A stretch of 64,000 bases of DNA from Mycogone perniciosa (taxonomy: Eukaryota > Ascomycota > Sordariomycetes > Hypocreales > Hypocreaceae): the NCBI GenBank assembly GCA_025331125.1, contig JAOALB010000142.1:62001-126000 (forward strand), written 5' to 3'. Both the position numbers and the translations under genes were made by a program. The notes beneath the pieces are model-generated. The model was not told the DNA's origin, made no database searches, and saw only the letters and a list, made by a program, of their open reading frames with translations. This document shows positions 10,952-22,417 of the stretch, in pieces (the first letter of the stretch is position 1; every line of letters starts with the position of its first letter).

Positions 10952-12651
10952 ATGGGCGTTCCGGACGACAAGACGACGCCCACGCACGATCTAGGCGATG
11001 CTAGCAGCGCCGAGGTTAGCAGCAGCCATGGCGATGATGTTATCCTGAAGGGCGTTCTCGACCCCGTGTACGAGGCAAAGGCCAAGCTTCTGAATCGGTC
11101 GGTAAGTTTGTACCTGTTCTCCTCCTGGGCGGCCGAGCAGATGGCCACTGGAACAAGATCTGACAATGAATGCGAAATTTCTAGATCCAAGATATTGGCA
11201 TGGGATGGTACCAATGGCAGCTCTTTATCGTTGTTGGCTTTGGCTGGGCCAGTGATAACCTGTGGCCCATCACCACTTCACTCATCTTTACCTCCGTTAC
11301 CAACGAGTTCAATCCTTCCAAACCGGCTTTCCTGTCTCTCGCCCAGAACATCGGACTCCTCGCTGGCGCCTTCTTCTGGGGATTTGGATGCGACATCTTC
11401 GGCCGCAAGATTGCTTTCAACTTGACCCTTGGTCTGACCGCGCTCTGGGGCCTGGTGGCTGCTGGTTCTCCCAACTTTGCCGCCATCGGTTGCTTTGCCG
11501 CTCTCTGGTCCTTTGGTGTCGGTGGAAACCTGCCTGTCGACTCGGCCATCTTCCTCGAATTCCTTCCCCAGTCCCACCAGTACCTATTGACCATTCTGTC
11601 GGTCGACTGGGCCGTTGCTCAGATTATTGCCAATCTGATCGCATGGCCAATTCTGGGAAATCTCACCTGCCCCCAGACAGAGAAGCCATGCCCCAAGCAA
11701 GACAATATGGGATGGCGGTACTTCCTGATTGCTATGGGTGGGTTGACTCTTCTCATGTTCCTGGCTCGATTCCTGCTTTTCACCCTGTTCGAGTCACCAA
11801 AGTACCTGGTTGGCAAAGGTCGAGATGAGGATGCCGTAAAAGTCGTGCACGAGGTCGCCCGCCGCAATGGCAAGACGAGCACCCTCACCCTTGAGGACCT
11901 TAGAGCTTGCGAGCCTGAGGGCTATGTCGCGCAAACCAATACCACTGCCGCCGCCAAGAGACACCTTCTTGAGGAGTTCGATTCCAACCAAATCAAGTCT
12001 CTCTTTTCCACATTCAAGCTTGGCCTGAGCACCTCGCTTATTATGATTATTTGGGCTCTCATCGGTCTGGGTTATCCTCTCTACAACGCCTTCCTGCCCT
12101 TCATCCAGGCCAATAAGGGTGTCGATTTCGGAGACGGCAGCACTTACATTACTTATCGAAACAGTCTTATTATCTCAGTCCTTGGTGTTCCTGGAGTCTT
12201 GATTGGCGGTTGGCTCGTTGAGTTGCCCAGAATTGGCCGCAAGGGCACCTTGTCCCTGTTCACGGTTCTTACTGGTGTCTTCCTGTACTGCTCGACCACT
12301 GCCACGCACAGCAGCTCCCTCCTTGGATGGAACTGTGCCTACAACTTTTGCAGCAACATCATGTATGCCGTGCTTTACAGCTACACTCCCGAGCTCTTCC
12401 CAACTCCTCAACGAGGTACAGGCAACGCTCTCGCGGCAACGTGCAACCGTATCTTTGGTGTCATGGCTGTATGTATCCCTTGCTCTCTCAATTTTTCCTG
12501 CTTCATGACTAACCGATGGTAGCCCATTATTGCCACATACGCCGACTTGAAGACCTCGGCTCCCGTCTATACCAGTGGCGCATTGTTTATCGTTGCCGGC
12601 GTCCTCGTTCTCATTTTGCCCTTTGAGTCGAGAGGAAAGGCGGCGCTATAA
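10952..12651 (+). CDS. MFS transporter, sugar/SV2-like type
   Basis: Exons 10952-11101, 11185-12468 and 12523-12651 give 520 aa; introns are 83 and 54 bp. After a roughly 50-residue cytosolic N-terminus comes IGMGWYQWQLFIVVGFGWASDNLW. The protein then has about twelve hydrophobic segments, with the MFS loop motif GCDIFGRK after TM2 (the D..GR.. signature) and a central hydrophilic loop between TM6 and TM7. The GWASDN and SFGVGGNLPVD motifs are those of fungal SV2-like/sugar-porter relatives. The likely role is proton-coupled uptake of a small solute at the plasma membrane. Substrate is not deducible. The last exon encodes the final TM helix and a GKAAL tail. Confidence 0.88.
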
Positions 12652-13352
12652 ATGCCTTTTACTATAGAAGAAGTTTGGATGCCCCACGAGGGATTATTGT
12701 TTATAGAAGTATAAGGATTTACATACAGTATTTGCAGCGAAAGGAGGATAGGCTGATGGACCAGGGAAAAAGCAAGGCGATGATGATACCTAGGATGTTT
12801 CGGTGGATGACTCTACGTCGAGACTTTATGCGAGGGTGGTTGTTTTGCTTAGTATTACAAGAATAATTCATTATCTCTCGAGCTCATCGCTTGAGATAAC
12901 ACGCACCACAGACCTACCTCGTCTCAACCTACTCTTTCAGTGGCTCCTTCGAGAACAGCAACACAAACCCCTGGGTCATTGTCTTCATATGAGCCGGCTT
13001 GGGTCACAACCTGTGGCATTACACAGCACTGAAAAGTACCAGGTCCTGTTCATCTCTCAATCGTCATGGCCAGCATATGCGTACTCGTAGTTATTATAGG
13101 TCATTTAGTTTGAGACAGAGCTGGAGATGCATGTCTTGGTTTAAGTTAGACTGATTAAGACTCGAAGCTACTAACTGGACCCCATGACTTAGTGCTTGCG
13201 ACTCATGGGTGCAGAGCCTCTTCGACCTTCCATACCATTACTGTTACTTCATGATACTCTGCTGCCCTGTGTCTCCTCCACTTGCAAAGTTGCAGACACA
13301 TAGACTGTGCAATGATATCATATCCTCAGCTGATGGTCGATATATACCAGCA
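12652..13352. other. Intergenic
   Basis: 700 bp between the MFS gene and the tRNA-Glu. It should contain the MFS 3' UTR. No family-like ORF seen. Confidence 0.5.
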
Positions 13353-13435
13353 TCCGATATGGTGTAGTGGCTAACATCGCTCGCTCTCAATACCTGCGCT
13401 CCGAGCAGCCCTGGGTTCGATTCCCAGTATCGGAG
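13353..13435 (+). tRNA. tRNA-Glu (CTC) with 11-nt intron
   Basis: The acceptor stem TCCGATA (13353-13359) pairs with TATCGGA (13428-13434), with discriminator G at 13435. The D-arm sequence GGTGTAGTGGCTAACATC is the one usual for eukaryotic tRNA-Glu. The anticodon stem GCTCG/CGAGC encloses a loop with anticodon CTC at 13386-13388. An 11-nt intron (13390-13400) follows position 37. The T arm contains GGTTCGATTCC. The mature length before CCA is 72 nt. Confidence 0.95.
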
Positions 13436-13443
13436 ATGTTCTC

Positions 13444-13448
13444 TTTTT
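13444..13448 (+). terminator. Pol III terminator of tRNA-Glu
   Basis: A run of five T residues begins 9 nt after the tRNA 3' end, as expected for RNA polymerase III termination. Confidence 0.7.
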
Positions 13449-13944
13449 GTGGCTTTGCAAGATCCTCGTGAAGTATTTTTTGGTCTCATCGGTTGGTAAT
13501 CTTTGGATCGTGATTGGTTCGTCCACCAATACTACCCCAGTTTGTAATTGCCGCACACGGCTGATTGTCTTTTATTGTCGCGAGATGACGATAGAGAGAT
13601 CAAATGGATAGCCTCCGTAACTTGTTCAAAGGTCCAATGACTTTGCCAACTTCCATTTCGGAGCTATCTGGCCATAATATTATCGTATGCATCACTAATA
13701 TTACTCAGAATACGACTTCTACATAGATTAGAGGCATCACGTGAGATGCAATGGCTGAACTATCTCGGAAGGTCTGGAGGCCGCTTTGCTTGGCCCTGGT
13801 TGATTGTAACCGCAATAGAGAGCTGCGCCACTGCTCTTAAAAACCACTAGGTAATGCTTTGGAGCGGTCAGAACTTCACCTATTGTCTCCCTGATTCTAC
13901 TTGAAGTCCTACATAGTTTTACCATATATCTTTATCCCGACACA
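13449..13944. other. Intergenic
   Basis: About 500 bp between the tRNA gene and the phosphoesterase gene. No gene seen. Confidence 0.5.
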
Positions 13945-16086
13945 ATGGGGGACAACGCCAAGCCCACCTCGGAGCCTCGTATCATCTCCTCGTCAGGTCG
14001 AGTCGAGAGCGGCAGTGAGGAGACACCAGACCTGCGTATCTTGCACTACAACGACGTGTACCATGTTGATCAATCGAGTGCGGAGCCTGTGGGTGGACTG
14101 GCGAGATTCATGACGCTGTGCAAAGACTACAAGGAAGGGAAGCAGTATCAGGGTCAGCCGGAGCTAGTGACACTGTTCTCTGGCGATGTCTTCAACCCGA
14201 GTTTGGAGAGTAGCGTGACCAAGGGTTGGCGGTCTCTTTCTAGTGTCTACATACTTGGCGAGGGACTGACAAGATGCAGGGAGACACATGGTTCCTGTGC
14301 TCAATGCCATTGGGACAGACGCCTCGTGTGTTGGGGTGAGTTTGTTACTCCACGGATGAGCCGATATTGGAGATGATGAGCATATCGCTAACTCAATTCT
14401 TGACTTGAGAATCACGATCTTGATTTCGGAGTGAAGCAGTTTCAGCACTTGGCTGAGAAGTGCGAATTCCCATGGCTTCTCGCCAACGTCTTGGACCCTG
14501 CGCTAGGCGAGGATGTCCCCCTCGGGAATGCCAAAAGGACGCATATGCTCACCACTTCTAACGGCATCAAGGTCGGGCTTATTGGATTGGGTGAAAGAGA
14601 ATGGCTCGCAACAATCAACAGCTTGCCTCCCAACCTGATCTACAAGTCCGCAACTGCAGTTGCCAAGGAGCTTGTCCCGCAGTTGCGGGAGGAGGGTGCT
14701 GAGATTATCATTTGCTTGAGTCACATGCGCGAGCCCAACGACAATAAGCTGGCCGACCAGACAGATGGTATCATCGACATCATCCTTGGAGGCCACGATC
14801 ACTACTACAATCACAGCTTCAGAAATGGAACGCATGTATTGCGCTCCGGCACTGATTTTAAGCAGTTGAGCTACATCGAAGCAAGCCGGAAGAGAGACAA
14901 CCCTCAGAAATGGGACTTTGATATCTGGCGCAGAGATATCACTTCCGAAGTTCCAGAGCATGAACTCACAGCGAAGCTGGTCAATGAATTGACGTCTAAG
15001 CTACAGAAGTCGCTCTCCCGACCCGTCGGATGGACAGCGATGCCCCTCGATGCGCGCTTCCTCACCGCCCGCCTTAAGGAATCCAACTTTGGCAACTTTG
15101 TGTGCGATATCATGCGCTCGTACCATAACGCTGACTGTACCATCATGGCGGGAGGTACCATGCGAGGTGACCAGATATACCCTCCTGGGGCAATCCGTAT
15201 GAAGGATATCACCGGCTGTTTCCCTTTTGAAGACCCAGTCGTTCTGTTGAGGGCCAAGGGGCAAGCAATTTGGGATGCGCTGGAAAATGGTGTCTCATTG
15301 TATCCCGCCTTGGAAGGAAGATTCGCACAAGTCTCGGGTATTGTGTACGAGTTTGATCCGAAAAGGGAGAGTGGTAAGAGGCTTTTGTCGCTGTCCATCG
15401 GTGGCGAGCCTTATGATCCGGAGAGAAAGTATCTTTTGGCCACGAGAGGATACATGGGACGAGGAAAGGGTAAGTCATAGTGCCGCTTGGTAATTATTAG
15501 AGCTGAGAGCTAACTTGGGACGTGTAAAGACGGCTACACCAGCTTACTCGTTCAGTCTGAAGGTGGTGAAGTTGAAGAGATCGTAGACGAAGAAAGCGGG
15601 ATCCTCATCTCCACCATGCTGCGTCAGTACTTCATGGCCCTTCGGACTCTTGGCCAATGGAAGAAGCTGTCCGATCACTGGTGCAACGTTGCTGCGCAAT
15701 GCGGACACACCAAACTCTCACCAGAGGCCTTTTCAGATGACAACCAAATATCACGTCTTGGTTTGCACAATGAGAAAGACGATCCCCATAACAAGTCATG
15801 GCGCGACTTCTTGCGTGCTCGTCTCGGTTTCGACAAGAAACCCGATGACGATGATGATGACGACCAGTTTGACCCCTCTGTGGAAAGTAATCCCACTGAC
15901 AGTGATTCAGACAGTCAAGTTGACCTTGATATCCTACTGATGAAGAAGTTCTGGGGACGATGGGCTCGCAAGGCGGGTATCAAGTCTGGTGTCTGTGATC
16001 CTCTGAGTGAGGCCGAGTGTGCTGTCGACTGGACAAGAGTGATTGCCCCAGTACTGGAAGGGCGGATCAAGATTGTCGGACCATAA
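13945..16086 (+). CDS. 5'-nucleotidase / UshA-like calcineurin-type metallophosphoesterase
   Basis: Exons 13945-14224, 14280-14335, 14410-15469 and 15530-16086 give 650 aa. Metal-binding motifs of the family are visible: LHYNDVYH near residue 35, FSGDVF, GNHDLDFG (split by the second intron, at about 112-119) and GGHDHYY. The 5'-nucleotidase C-terminal domain follows with SNFGNFVCD, GGTMRGDQIYPPG and GCFPFEDPV. The C-terminal extension carries an Asp run and is not part of the catalytic core. There is no signal peptide, so the protein is probably intracellular, unlike secreted UshA. Intron 1 uses an unusual donor (GTTGGC), but only that junction restores TKGRHMVPVLNAIG. The likely role is hydrolysis of nucleotides or related phosphoesters; the exact substrate is unknown. 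Confidence 0.9.
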
Positions 16087-16318
16087 ACACATTCAGGTGC
16101 AGATAAAAAATAACTTGTATTGATGCCAGCACCAAAAAAAAAATAAGTGTTCGGGAATCACTAATACCGTGAGACGGCTTCTATCAACGGACATGAATTA
16201 TAAACAAACAAACAACTTGTATCTTGCCACCGGAGATCCTAGTACTGCCACATTCGACGCATTCTCTCCATTTGCATCTCCTTGCCGTCCCCACTTGAGC
16301 AGACCACTTGCTGGTTTT

Positions 16319-17577
16319 TCAAGAAGAACAGTCATAAAGGTCAGTGGGCTCGGCGGGCGCGGGAGGCAGTGAGGGCATAGCGTAAACAGAAGAAGAGGAA
16401 GACTTAGAAGATGTAGAATACACAGAAGAGTTAGAAGGTTTAGAAGAAGAGGCGGAAGGTTTAGAAGACGTAGAAGACTTCGAGGATGTAGTGGGCTTGG
16501 AAGAAGTGGTGGGCTTGGAAGAAGTGGAAGCCGCAGAAGATGTAGAAGGCTTCGAAGACGTAGACGACGCAGGAGGCGCAGAAGGGTTGCCACCTACAAA
16601 CACCATGTTAGCCCTTGCCATCTTCACAATAAAGTCCAGAACTCCGGCTCGATAATGGTGTATCCACTACGAGCGGCCTCAGTAACACTTACCAATACGC
16701 TGGATGAGTCTGTCACCCAAAGCGGTGATGCTGTTCTCGAACTCGTCGTAGTTCTTAGCATCCCATTTGGCACCTGTAGCACCGGGGACAGCATCCTTGC
16801 CAGGGAAGGCAATGTACAGAACGTCATCCTCGTCGTGACCAGAATTGCCGTTAATGCTCATGCCAAAGCATGCGGTGGCCAGAGAGATGGAAGCCTCGCC
16901 GACCATTGGTTTGTCGCCATCGTCACCATTGGTGTCGCTCCAGACGCCATAGATCTATAAAGACCTGGTCAGCAACACCAATCTAAAAGGATTTGGTGGA
17001 GTAGAGCTTACCAGCTTGTTGTTGCAGACAACAGCCATCACGCTGAGGGGCTCAATGCCATAGGCCTGGGGGCGGAACTTCTTCCAGCCGGGCTTGCTGC
17101 CGTCGTTACCGAAGACAACATAGGGATGAATATTGGCATCGAGATCCTTATGGGTAGTTTTATAGTTCTTAACAAGGTCTGCGAAAGCAGTGATGGATTG
17201 AGTATCAGAGGAGCTCCCGCAGCGGCCGTCATCAGCCAGGCTGCCCTGGATACCGTCGCAGTCGATGTCCATGTTGACGAGATTGCCGTTGGTGCCCTGG
17301 AGATAGATGACATTGTAGTCCGTGAGGTGGTCACCACAGTATGAGGAAGCTATTTACAGATTTTTCATTAGAGACTTGGATTCTCAAGAGTAAGGAAAAT
17401 GTGTCTTGACGTACTGCCGCTGTCACCGTCCTTGCTGAAGAAGCCAGTGGCGAGGATGTTGCTACAAGAGCCCTTGGAGCGGATGCTGTTGTAAAAGTTC
17501 TTCATGTTATCGGGCAGGTCGCGGGCAGCAGCGACGGCCACGAGAGAGGCAAGGAGAGCAGCTTTGAGAGGAGCCAT
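16319..17577 (-). CDS. Secreted chitosanase, glycoside hydrolase family 75
   Basis: Four exons on the minus strand (17577-17415, 17349-17012, 16954-16693, 16593-16319) encode 345 aa. A signal peptide of about 19 residues (ending VAAA-RD) is followed by a GH75 domain. The likely catalytic pair is Asp174 (in WSDTNG) and Glu187 (in VGEAS). Their 13-residue spacing matches the Asp175/Glu188 pair of Fusarium solani chitosanase. The fourth exon adds a tail of degenerate SSKPTT/SSKPS repeats ending TDLYDCSS, which is probably O-glycosylated. The enzyme cleaves chitosan outside the cell. The tail could act as a spacer or wall-retention segment; no carbohydrate-binding module follows it. Confidence 0.93.
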
Positions 17578-19613
17578 TGTGATGTTGATATCCAAGGAGG
17601 GTGAATGATAGATGCTTGAAAGGACTGGATTGTTGATACTACCAAGAATGGATTTAAGAAAGGATTTAAGTCTATATTTATACGGAGTACTCGTAGCTAT
17701 CAGATTGTCTCCTCGATTGCTATGATACACGTACAATTCCCTAGCGCCATCCAGTTCCCTGTTCTCCCAATCTATTTCCAACTCGCTAACCTTATCCAAG
17801 ATGCATCCATCAACTTTACCTCTGCCTGCAGGAACCGAAATCACCCTCTTTCGATTGCCATCAGGGTAGACTTTCATAGTGAGGCTATGAATGGTAGAAA
17901 TATTCCATGCTAATGAGGTGTATGAAGTACCCTGCGATCTATCACTGTCTCTTGGAATAACGACGCTATGATCTTTACCCAGACATCATTCCGACAAGTC
18001 GTTACTTGATGGTCCGTTATAACGTCGTGTTGGCTTTGTTATGTTGACTTTCTTCAATGTTTACCTGCAGTTGAGGTCAAGTGTGCAACAAGCTCGGAGA
18101 TGCGCTTCTCGCTTCACACATCAACTAATATCAGGATCCCCTCGTCCTTGATCCACGTCACTAATGCTCGTAGTATGAGCAGTTTTCCACAATTTGACGG
18201 GCAAAAGGCTCCGAAAGGACGGCTTGGAGGTGATTCTAATCTCTCAATCCGACAAAGATCCGGACCTTGGCATCCTGGGGGAATCCGAAAATATCTCCAT
18301 AGTATGTATTCCCCTGCGTTTCACTCCTGGACTCCAGTCGTGGGTTCCAGTCATGGGTTTTAGCCGTGGGTCTGTTCTAATAGTTTCGAGATGGTTCACC
18401 TGCAACCGCGCTATGTGGGTTGTGTCTTTATCCTTGATTCTTATTGCAAGGGTTAAAGCTCTTTAAAATCTCCGGAGGCTTACTCTGCTAGTACTGATTT
18501 GCGACGTACTCGTAAGTACTACTCCTAATCGTACATGGCCTACGGAGTACTCCCTGGCAGGCTTGCATTTCTTCATTAACTCTAGCTTGTTTATACAGGC
18601 CCCCAAACAAATCGGATCGCGCCGCATTGGCACCGGGTTATTGGGTACAATAATGTGAAAACCAAGCTTCGCCAAGCTGGGACAGCCCGTTCACCCATCC
18701 CACCTTGGTAGCAGTATTGTTCGTAATATTCTGGTAAAATTCATGATGTTCAATGGTAAAGTAAGACGAACATTAGAGGGAACCGGCACATTCATATGCT
18801 AGTAGTAGGATAACCACCGCTGATCCCTTGGTTCCCCCCCTTCTGAAAATATTCGGGAAAATGTGGATAATGGGAAACTTTATCTGTTTGAGCTTTCTGT
18901 TTCGTACATGTTGATGTTAAGTGTAGTAGATTGTTCATTGGCGGAAGGGGCATAAGCTCCGATCGGATTTCCTCTCGTCCCCTTAAGTGGACAACAATAT
19001 GGATGGAATCAATATGGAGTACGGAGTATACCCCGTACTGCAATTTTATATGTGCCTGGTTAGCGCAAGATGTCGCCGACGCCCTATGTGAATTAAGTTG
19101 ACCTGTACTAGGGTGTTTTACCTTTCTTCAAATAGTACGGAGTACGATACATTGTATTGAAAAATATATTTAATAGCCTTGATTACGGAACTGGGAGTGA
19201 TGAATTTGGAACTCTGTACAAAAAGCTGCCCGAAAAGATCGACCGATGCCCTGAGACTCGATCTTCAGACATGGATAGAGCACAGCAATACATTTTCCCT
19301 CGATTTCCAGCCCCCCGACCAGGTTATAATAGAGCTTGTGATCAATCTTGAAGCTTAAAACAATCGCTGTCCTCGTAAGAGGGTGTAGATAAACATAAAC
19401 CATGCCTTCCACAAACTCACTCACAGCCAAACTCTCATCGTGCCATCGCCTCAAGCCTCATGCACCGCAGACGCATTTGCCCCACGACTAGGCAAAACGT
19501 TCCCCCAGGCCTCAGCACAATGCGCAATGGTTCATTCTGGATATTCCCATGCTTTCAGCTTGGTATCTTAATTGTCGTTGCTGCTGTCGCTATGTAGAAT
19601 CCATGTTAGGCGA
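17578..19613. other. Intergenic with dispersed 9-bp elements
   Basis: About 2 kb without a recognisable gene. TACGGAGTA is at 17681, 18541, 19020 and 19136. The 17681 copy lies close upstream of the chitosanase start (17577) and overlaps its likely promoter. ORFs of 60-94 aa overlap on both strands and look spurious. Confidence 0.5.
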
Positions 19614-20120
19614 TTAGGACTGGTGGGCGAAAAGGTTGACGAGCTTCGCGGTCGAGTTGACGAGAGACCAACCACGCTGAGTGACACACTCAATGGTGCC
19701 GGTGATGGCCTTTCGTTGCTGAACAGCGATTCGTTTGTTCTTCTTCTTTTGTTTCTCTTTCTTGAGCTTATCATTCCTGCGATCCTTCTTGGCCATCGTA
19801 CCCTGGACCAAGGCCATCTCGGTGTTTTGGGGTCGTAGACCAAGCATGTACCACATCTTGTCCTCGAGGTGAGCCTTTCCACCCCAGATCAGATCCTGGA
19901 CGAACTTGGAGAATTCGCTGAGTGCCATGAGACCGGCTTTGGAGATCACCATGGGGTCAGAACCCACGATGATGAGCTGATGATTCGGATTCTTCTTGAC
20001 AGAGGAGTGGCCATTCTCCCTATTGCATCGATTGACACGGTCTCCCTTTCTTGAGGCAGGGCACCATCCCGGAGCTCTAGCTTGAAAGCTCTGAGGATTT
20101 TTATTTTGACCTTTCGTCAT
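19614..20120 (-). CDS. Small basic protein, hypothetical
   Basis: A single-exon open frame of 168 aa. The N-terminus is polar, the middle (LIIVGSDPMVISKAGLMALSEFSKFVQDLIWGG) is moderately hydrophobic, and a strongly basic KKDRRNDKLKKEKQKKKNKR stretch lies near residues 110-130. That stretch could be a nucleic-acid-binding or nuclear-localisation segment. I do not recognise a domain. It is isolated from neighbours and might be a chance ORF. Homologues in related fungi or transcript data would settle it. Confidence 0.4.
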   Translation of the reverse strand: MTKGQNKNPQSFQARAPGWCPASRKGDRVNRCNRENGHSSVKKNPNHQLIIVGSDPMVISKAGLMALSEFSKFVQDLIWGGKAHLEDKMWYMLGLRPQNTEMALVQGTMAKKDRRNDKLKKEKQKKKNKRIAVQQRKAITGTIECVTQRGWSLVNSTAKLVNLFAHQS

Positions 20121-21672
20121 TGTTACCTGTGTGATGGGTTTGAATGTATGCGAGATGGTTCTGAGAGATGGGGGCTTGGGAGTAAGATGAAGAGATGGAT
20201 TAGTTAGACAGAAACACCAAGATCCAGAGGGACGAGGTGATTATATACCATTGGGAGTCCTTCTGAATCGTCCATGATATGTCTAACCTTAACCTATGTT
20301 TGAATTCTGGAGCATGAAGCTTTTTGTCTCGCAGCGCTGAAGCTTATCAGCGCCTCTCAACTTAACTCTACCTGCGGGCTTCAACTTTGTTCCCACGATC
20401 TCCTAATCTTATTTGCATGCTTCAAACCCCGCCATTATGCTTCTACTGAAGCATCGTCTTCATGTGTGACTGATCAACAGTCAAAGGATCAAAAAGTTTG
20501 TTCACTCACCGCATCAATTCGTAACTGTACGAATCAGCAAAAGTTGGAGCACCTTTACATCAACCGACCTAATGCCACACAGGCCTCCAGAAGATTCTGA
20601 TATGGCTGCAGGCCTGGACCCCACAGAGGTCAGGCGTGCTTGTTGCGCTCTCGGGCTCCTGGAGCGGATAGAAATACACGAGAGGAGCGATTTTTCGGAA
20701 GCGGACAAAATCGAGGTGCTCGGCCGATTCCCCGGTCCGTCTGATGATTGCAGGATCTGGCACTCACGGACAGGCACTCGTCAACGAAGCCTCCAGCAAC
20801 GATTTCGTTTCTACTTGTTCCACTTGGACTTTTCTAGTTTCTCTCACGATTTTCGCAGGTGGATCCTCGTCGCACTTTCAATGACCTTTGAGGGCCAACC
20901 TGATGTCTGAAACTTATTTCCAGCATTGGATCGACCGTTCATTTCCAACGGAGATGGACTTCCTGTCACCCCGAATCCCGTCTCCTGCACGTCGTGTCAA
21001 GCTCTTGTCAAGCACTGCGTACATACCGATTCTTGCCAAAACAACCGGTTGATGCCGTTGCGGATATGGGTGATGCTGGAAAGTTGGTTCGGCGAACTTA
21101 TGGTACAATCAGTCTTGAGAAAGAAGGAGTCTGTTCATATCTGTGGTTGTCAGCACAATACACATGCTGTGGTTGTACTGGGCAATGTACCATGCTTGAA
21201 TCACGGCGACATGGAGGCAAGATATAATAGGAATAAATATGTTGGGTTTATCTTGCTTTTGGGCATAATTCTTGCGATTGTCATTGAACGGAACAGGAAA
21301 ACTATAAATGATCCGTAAGTGTTAGGTCAGGATGAGGGTAAGTGCGTGCATACCTGTTGTTTGTTGTATCAATATGCCTGGCTACCTGAATAGAGACGAA
21401 GTAGGAAAAAAAATTACTAGTCGAATAAAGAAGCCCATCGTATCATCGTCCAAGACCAACAAAGGCCAAATGTTATGCCCTGTTCATGATCCAATTAACT
21501 CCTTTCCAAATGCTCACCAATTGCTCCACGAAGTTCTTCCGCCTTCGTCTTCGCCCCTAAATAATAATAAAAATCGACGCTCGAAGGTTTGCTGTGACTG
21601 GGTATCGAAAGCATATGTTGTGCTGGTGTCCGGATCTTGGATTAAAAAAAATTGCGTCGTGTATCGCCGCGT
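20121..21672. other. Intergenic
   Basis: About 1.5 kb. A 112-codon open frame at 20572-20910 (plus) and overlapping ones at 20926-21318 have no family resemblance. No repeat or RNA gene seen. Confidence 0.45.
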
Positions 21673-22417
21673 TTACATCTTGAGAAGCACTCCATTCTCG
21701 ATGATTCTGCCCTTCCACCCCTCGCACGCGACCTTGACCATGGCCTTGCCCACTTGTGTCGTCGTGATAGTGCCGCAGAAATTTCTAAGAATCTTTTTAG
21801 TCAAGGGCGCATTCGGGTCGATGAAGCCGCTGGGCCGCAGGATCCAAACTTCAAATTTGTCCTTGTTGGCATCGGCGAGATGGCACAGGCCCTTCTCAAC
21901 CTCTCCCTTGATACGGCGCAAGTCAGTCTGGAAGAGCAGTGGTTTCTTCTGGTTCCATTCAGAGTGTTTGCGGCTACAGAAGATAAATCGGAACTTCTCG
22001 CCATCAGGGGTCTTGTCGGCGAGGTACTGAAGCATGGCTTTTGCAGCCGCGAGGGTGAACTCAACATTGACTTTACGGCACTGCTCCTTATCGTTGTTGA
22101 ACTGGTTAACTCTGCCACCGATAGCCCTACCAAAGAGGCTTTTGTATCAGTCAAATATCCCCCGGAAGCAGCAGTCAGAAAGCTTGTTTGCCTCACCATA
22201 TACATGCCTTGACTCCCTCAAATCTGCGCATCATATCCTCTGGATAGTGCGAGAAGTCCTGATGCATCACCACCTCAGCCTTGGGATGGCTTTCCACATC
22301 AATTGAGATGGCCCTCCGCGTCAGAATTATGACTTTTGTGATGCGTTCGTCCGCGAGACAGTGATTAATAGCTTCTCTACCGACATGACCGGTTGCGCCC
22401 GCCACGATGACTTTCAT
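21673..22417 (-). CDS. NmrA-like / atypical SDR NAD(P)-binding protein
   Basis: Two exons on the minus strand, 22417-22197 and 22126-21673, with a 70-bp intron, encode 224 aa. The N-terminus MKVIVAGATGHVGREAI is a Rossmann beta-alpha-beta with the GxxGxxG motif of NmrA-like and isoflavone-reductase-type atypical short-chain dehydrogenases. The junction restores GVKACIWAIGGRVNQF, typical of the second nucleotide-binding strand. EFTLAAAKAM, FRFIFCSRKHSEWNQ and WILRPSGFI follow as in small fungal members. No YxxxK catalytic pair is obvious, so it may bind a dinucleotide as a sensor or have low reductase activity. It stands alone, with no pathway partners beside it. Confidence 0.82.

Noticed and set aside
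20572..20910. 112-codon plus-strand ORF
   Set aside because: It opens with some protein-like sequence but has no recognisable domain and ends in Phe/Ser-rich, non-coding-looking text. Not enough support.
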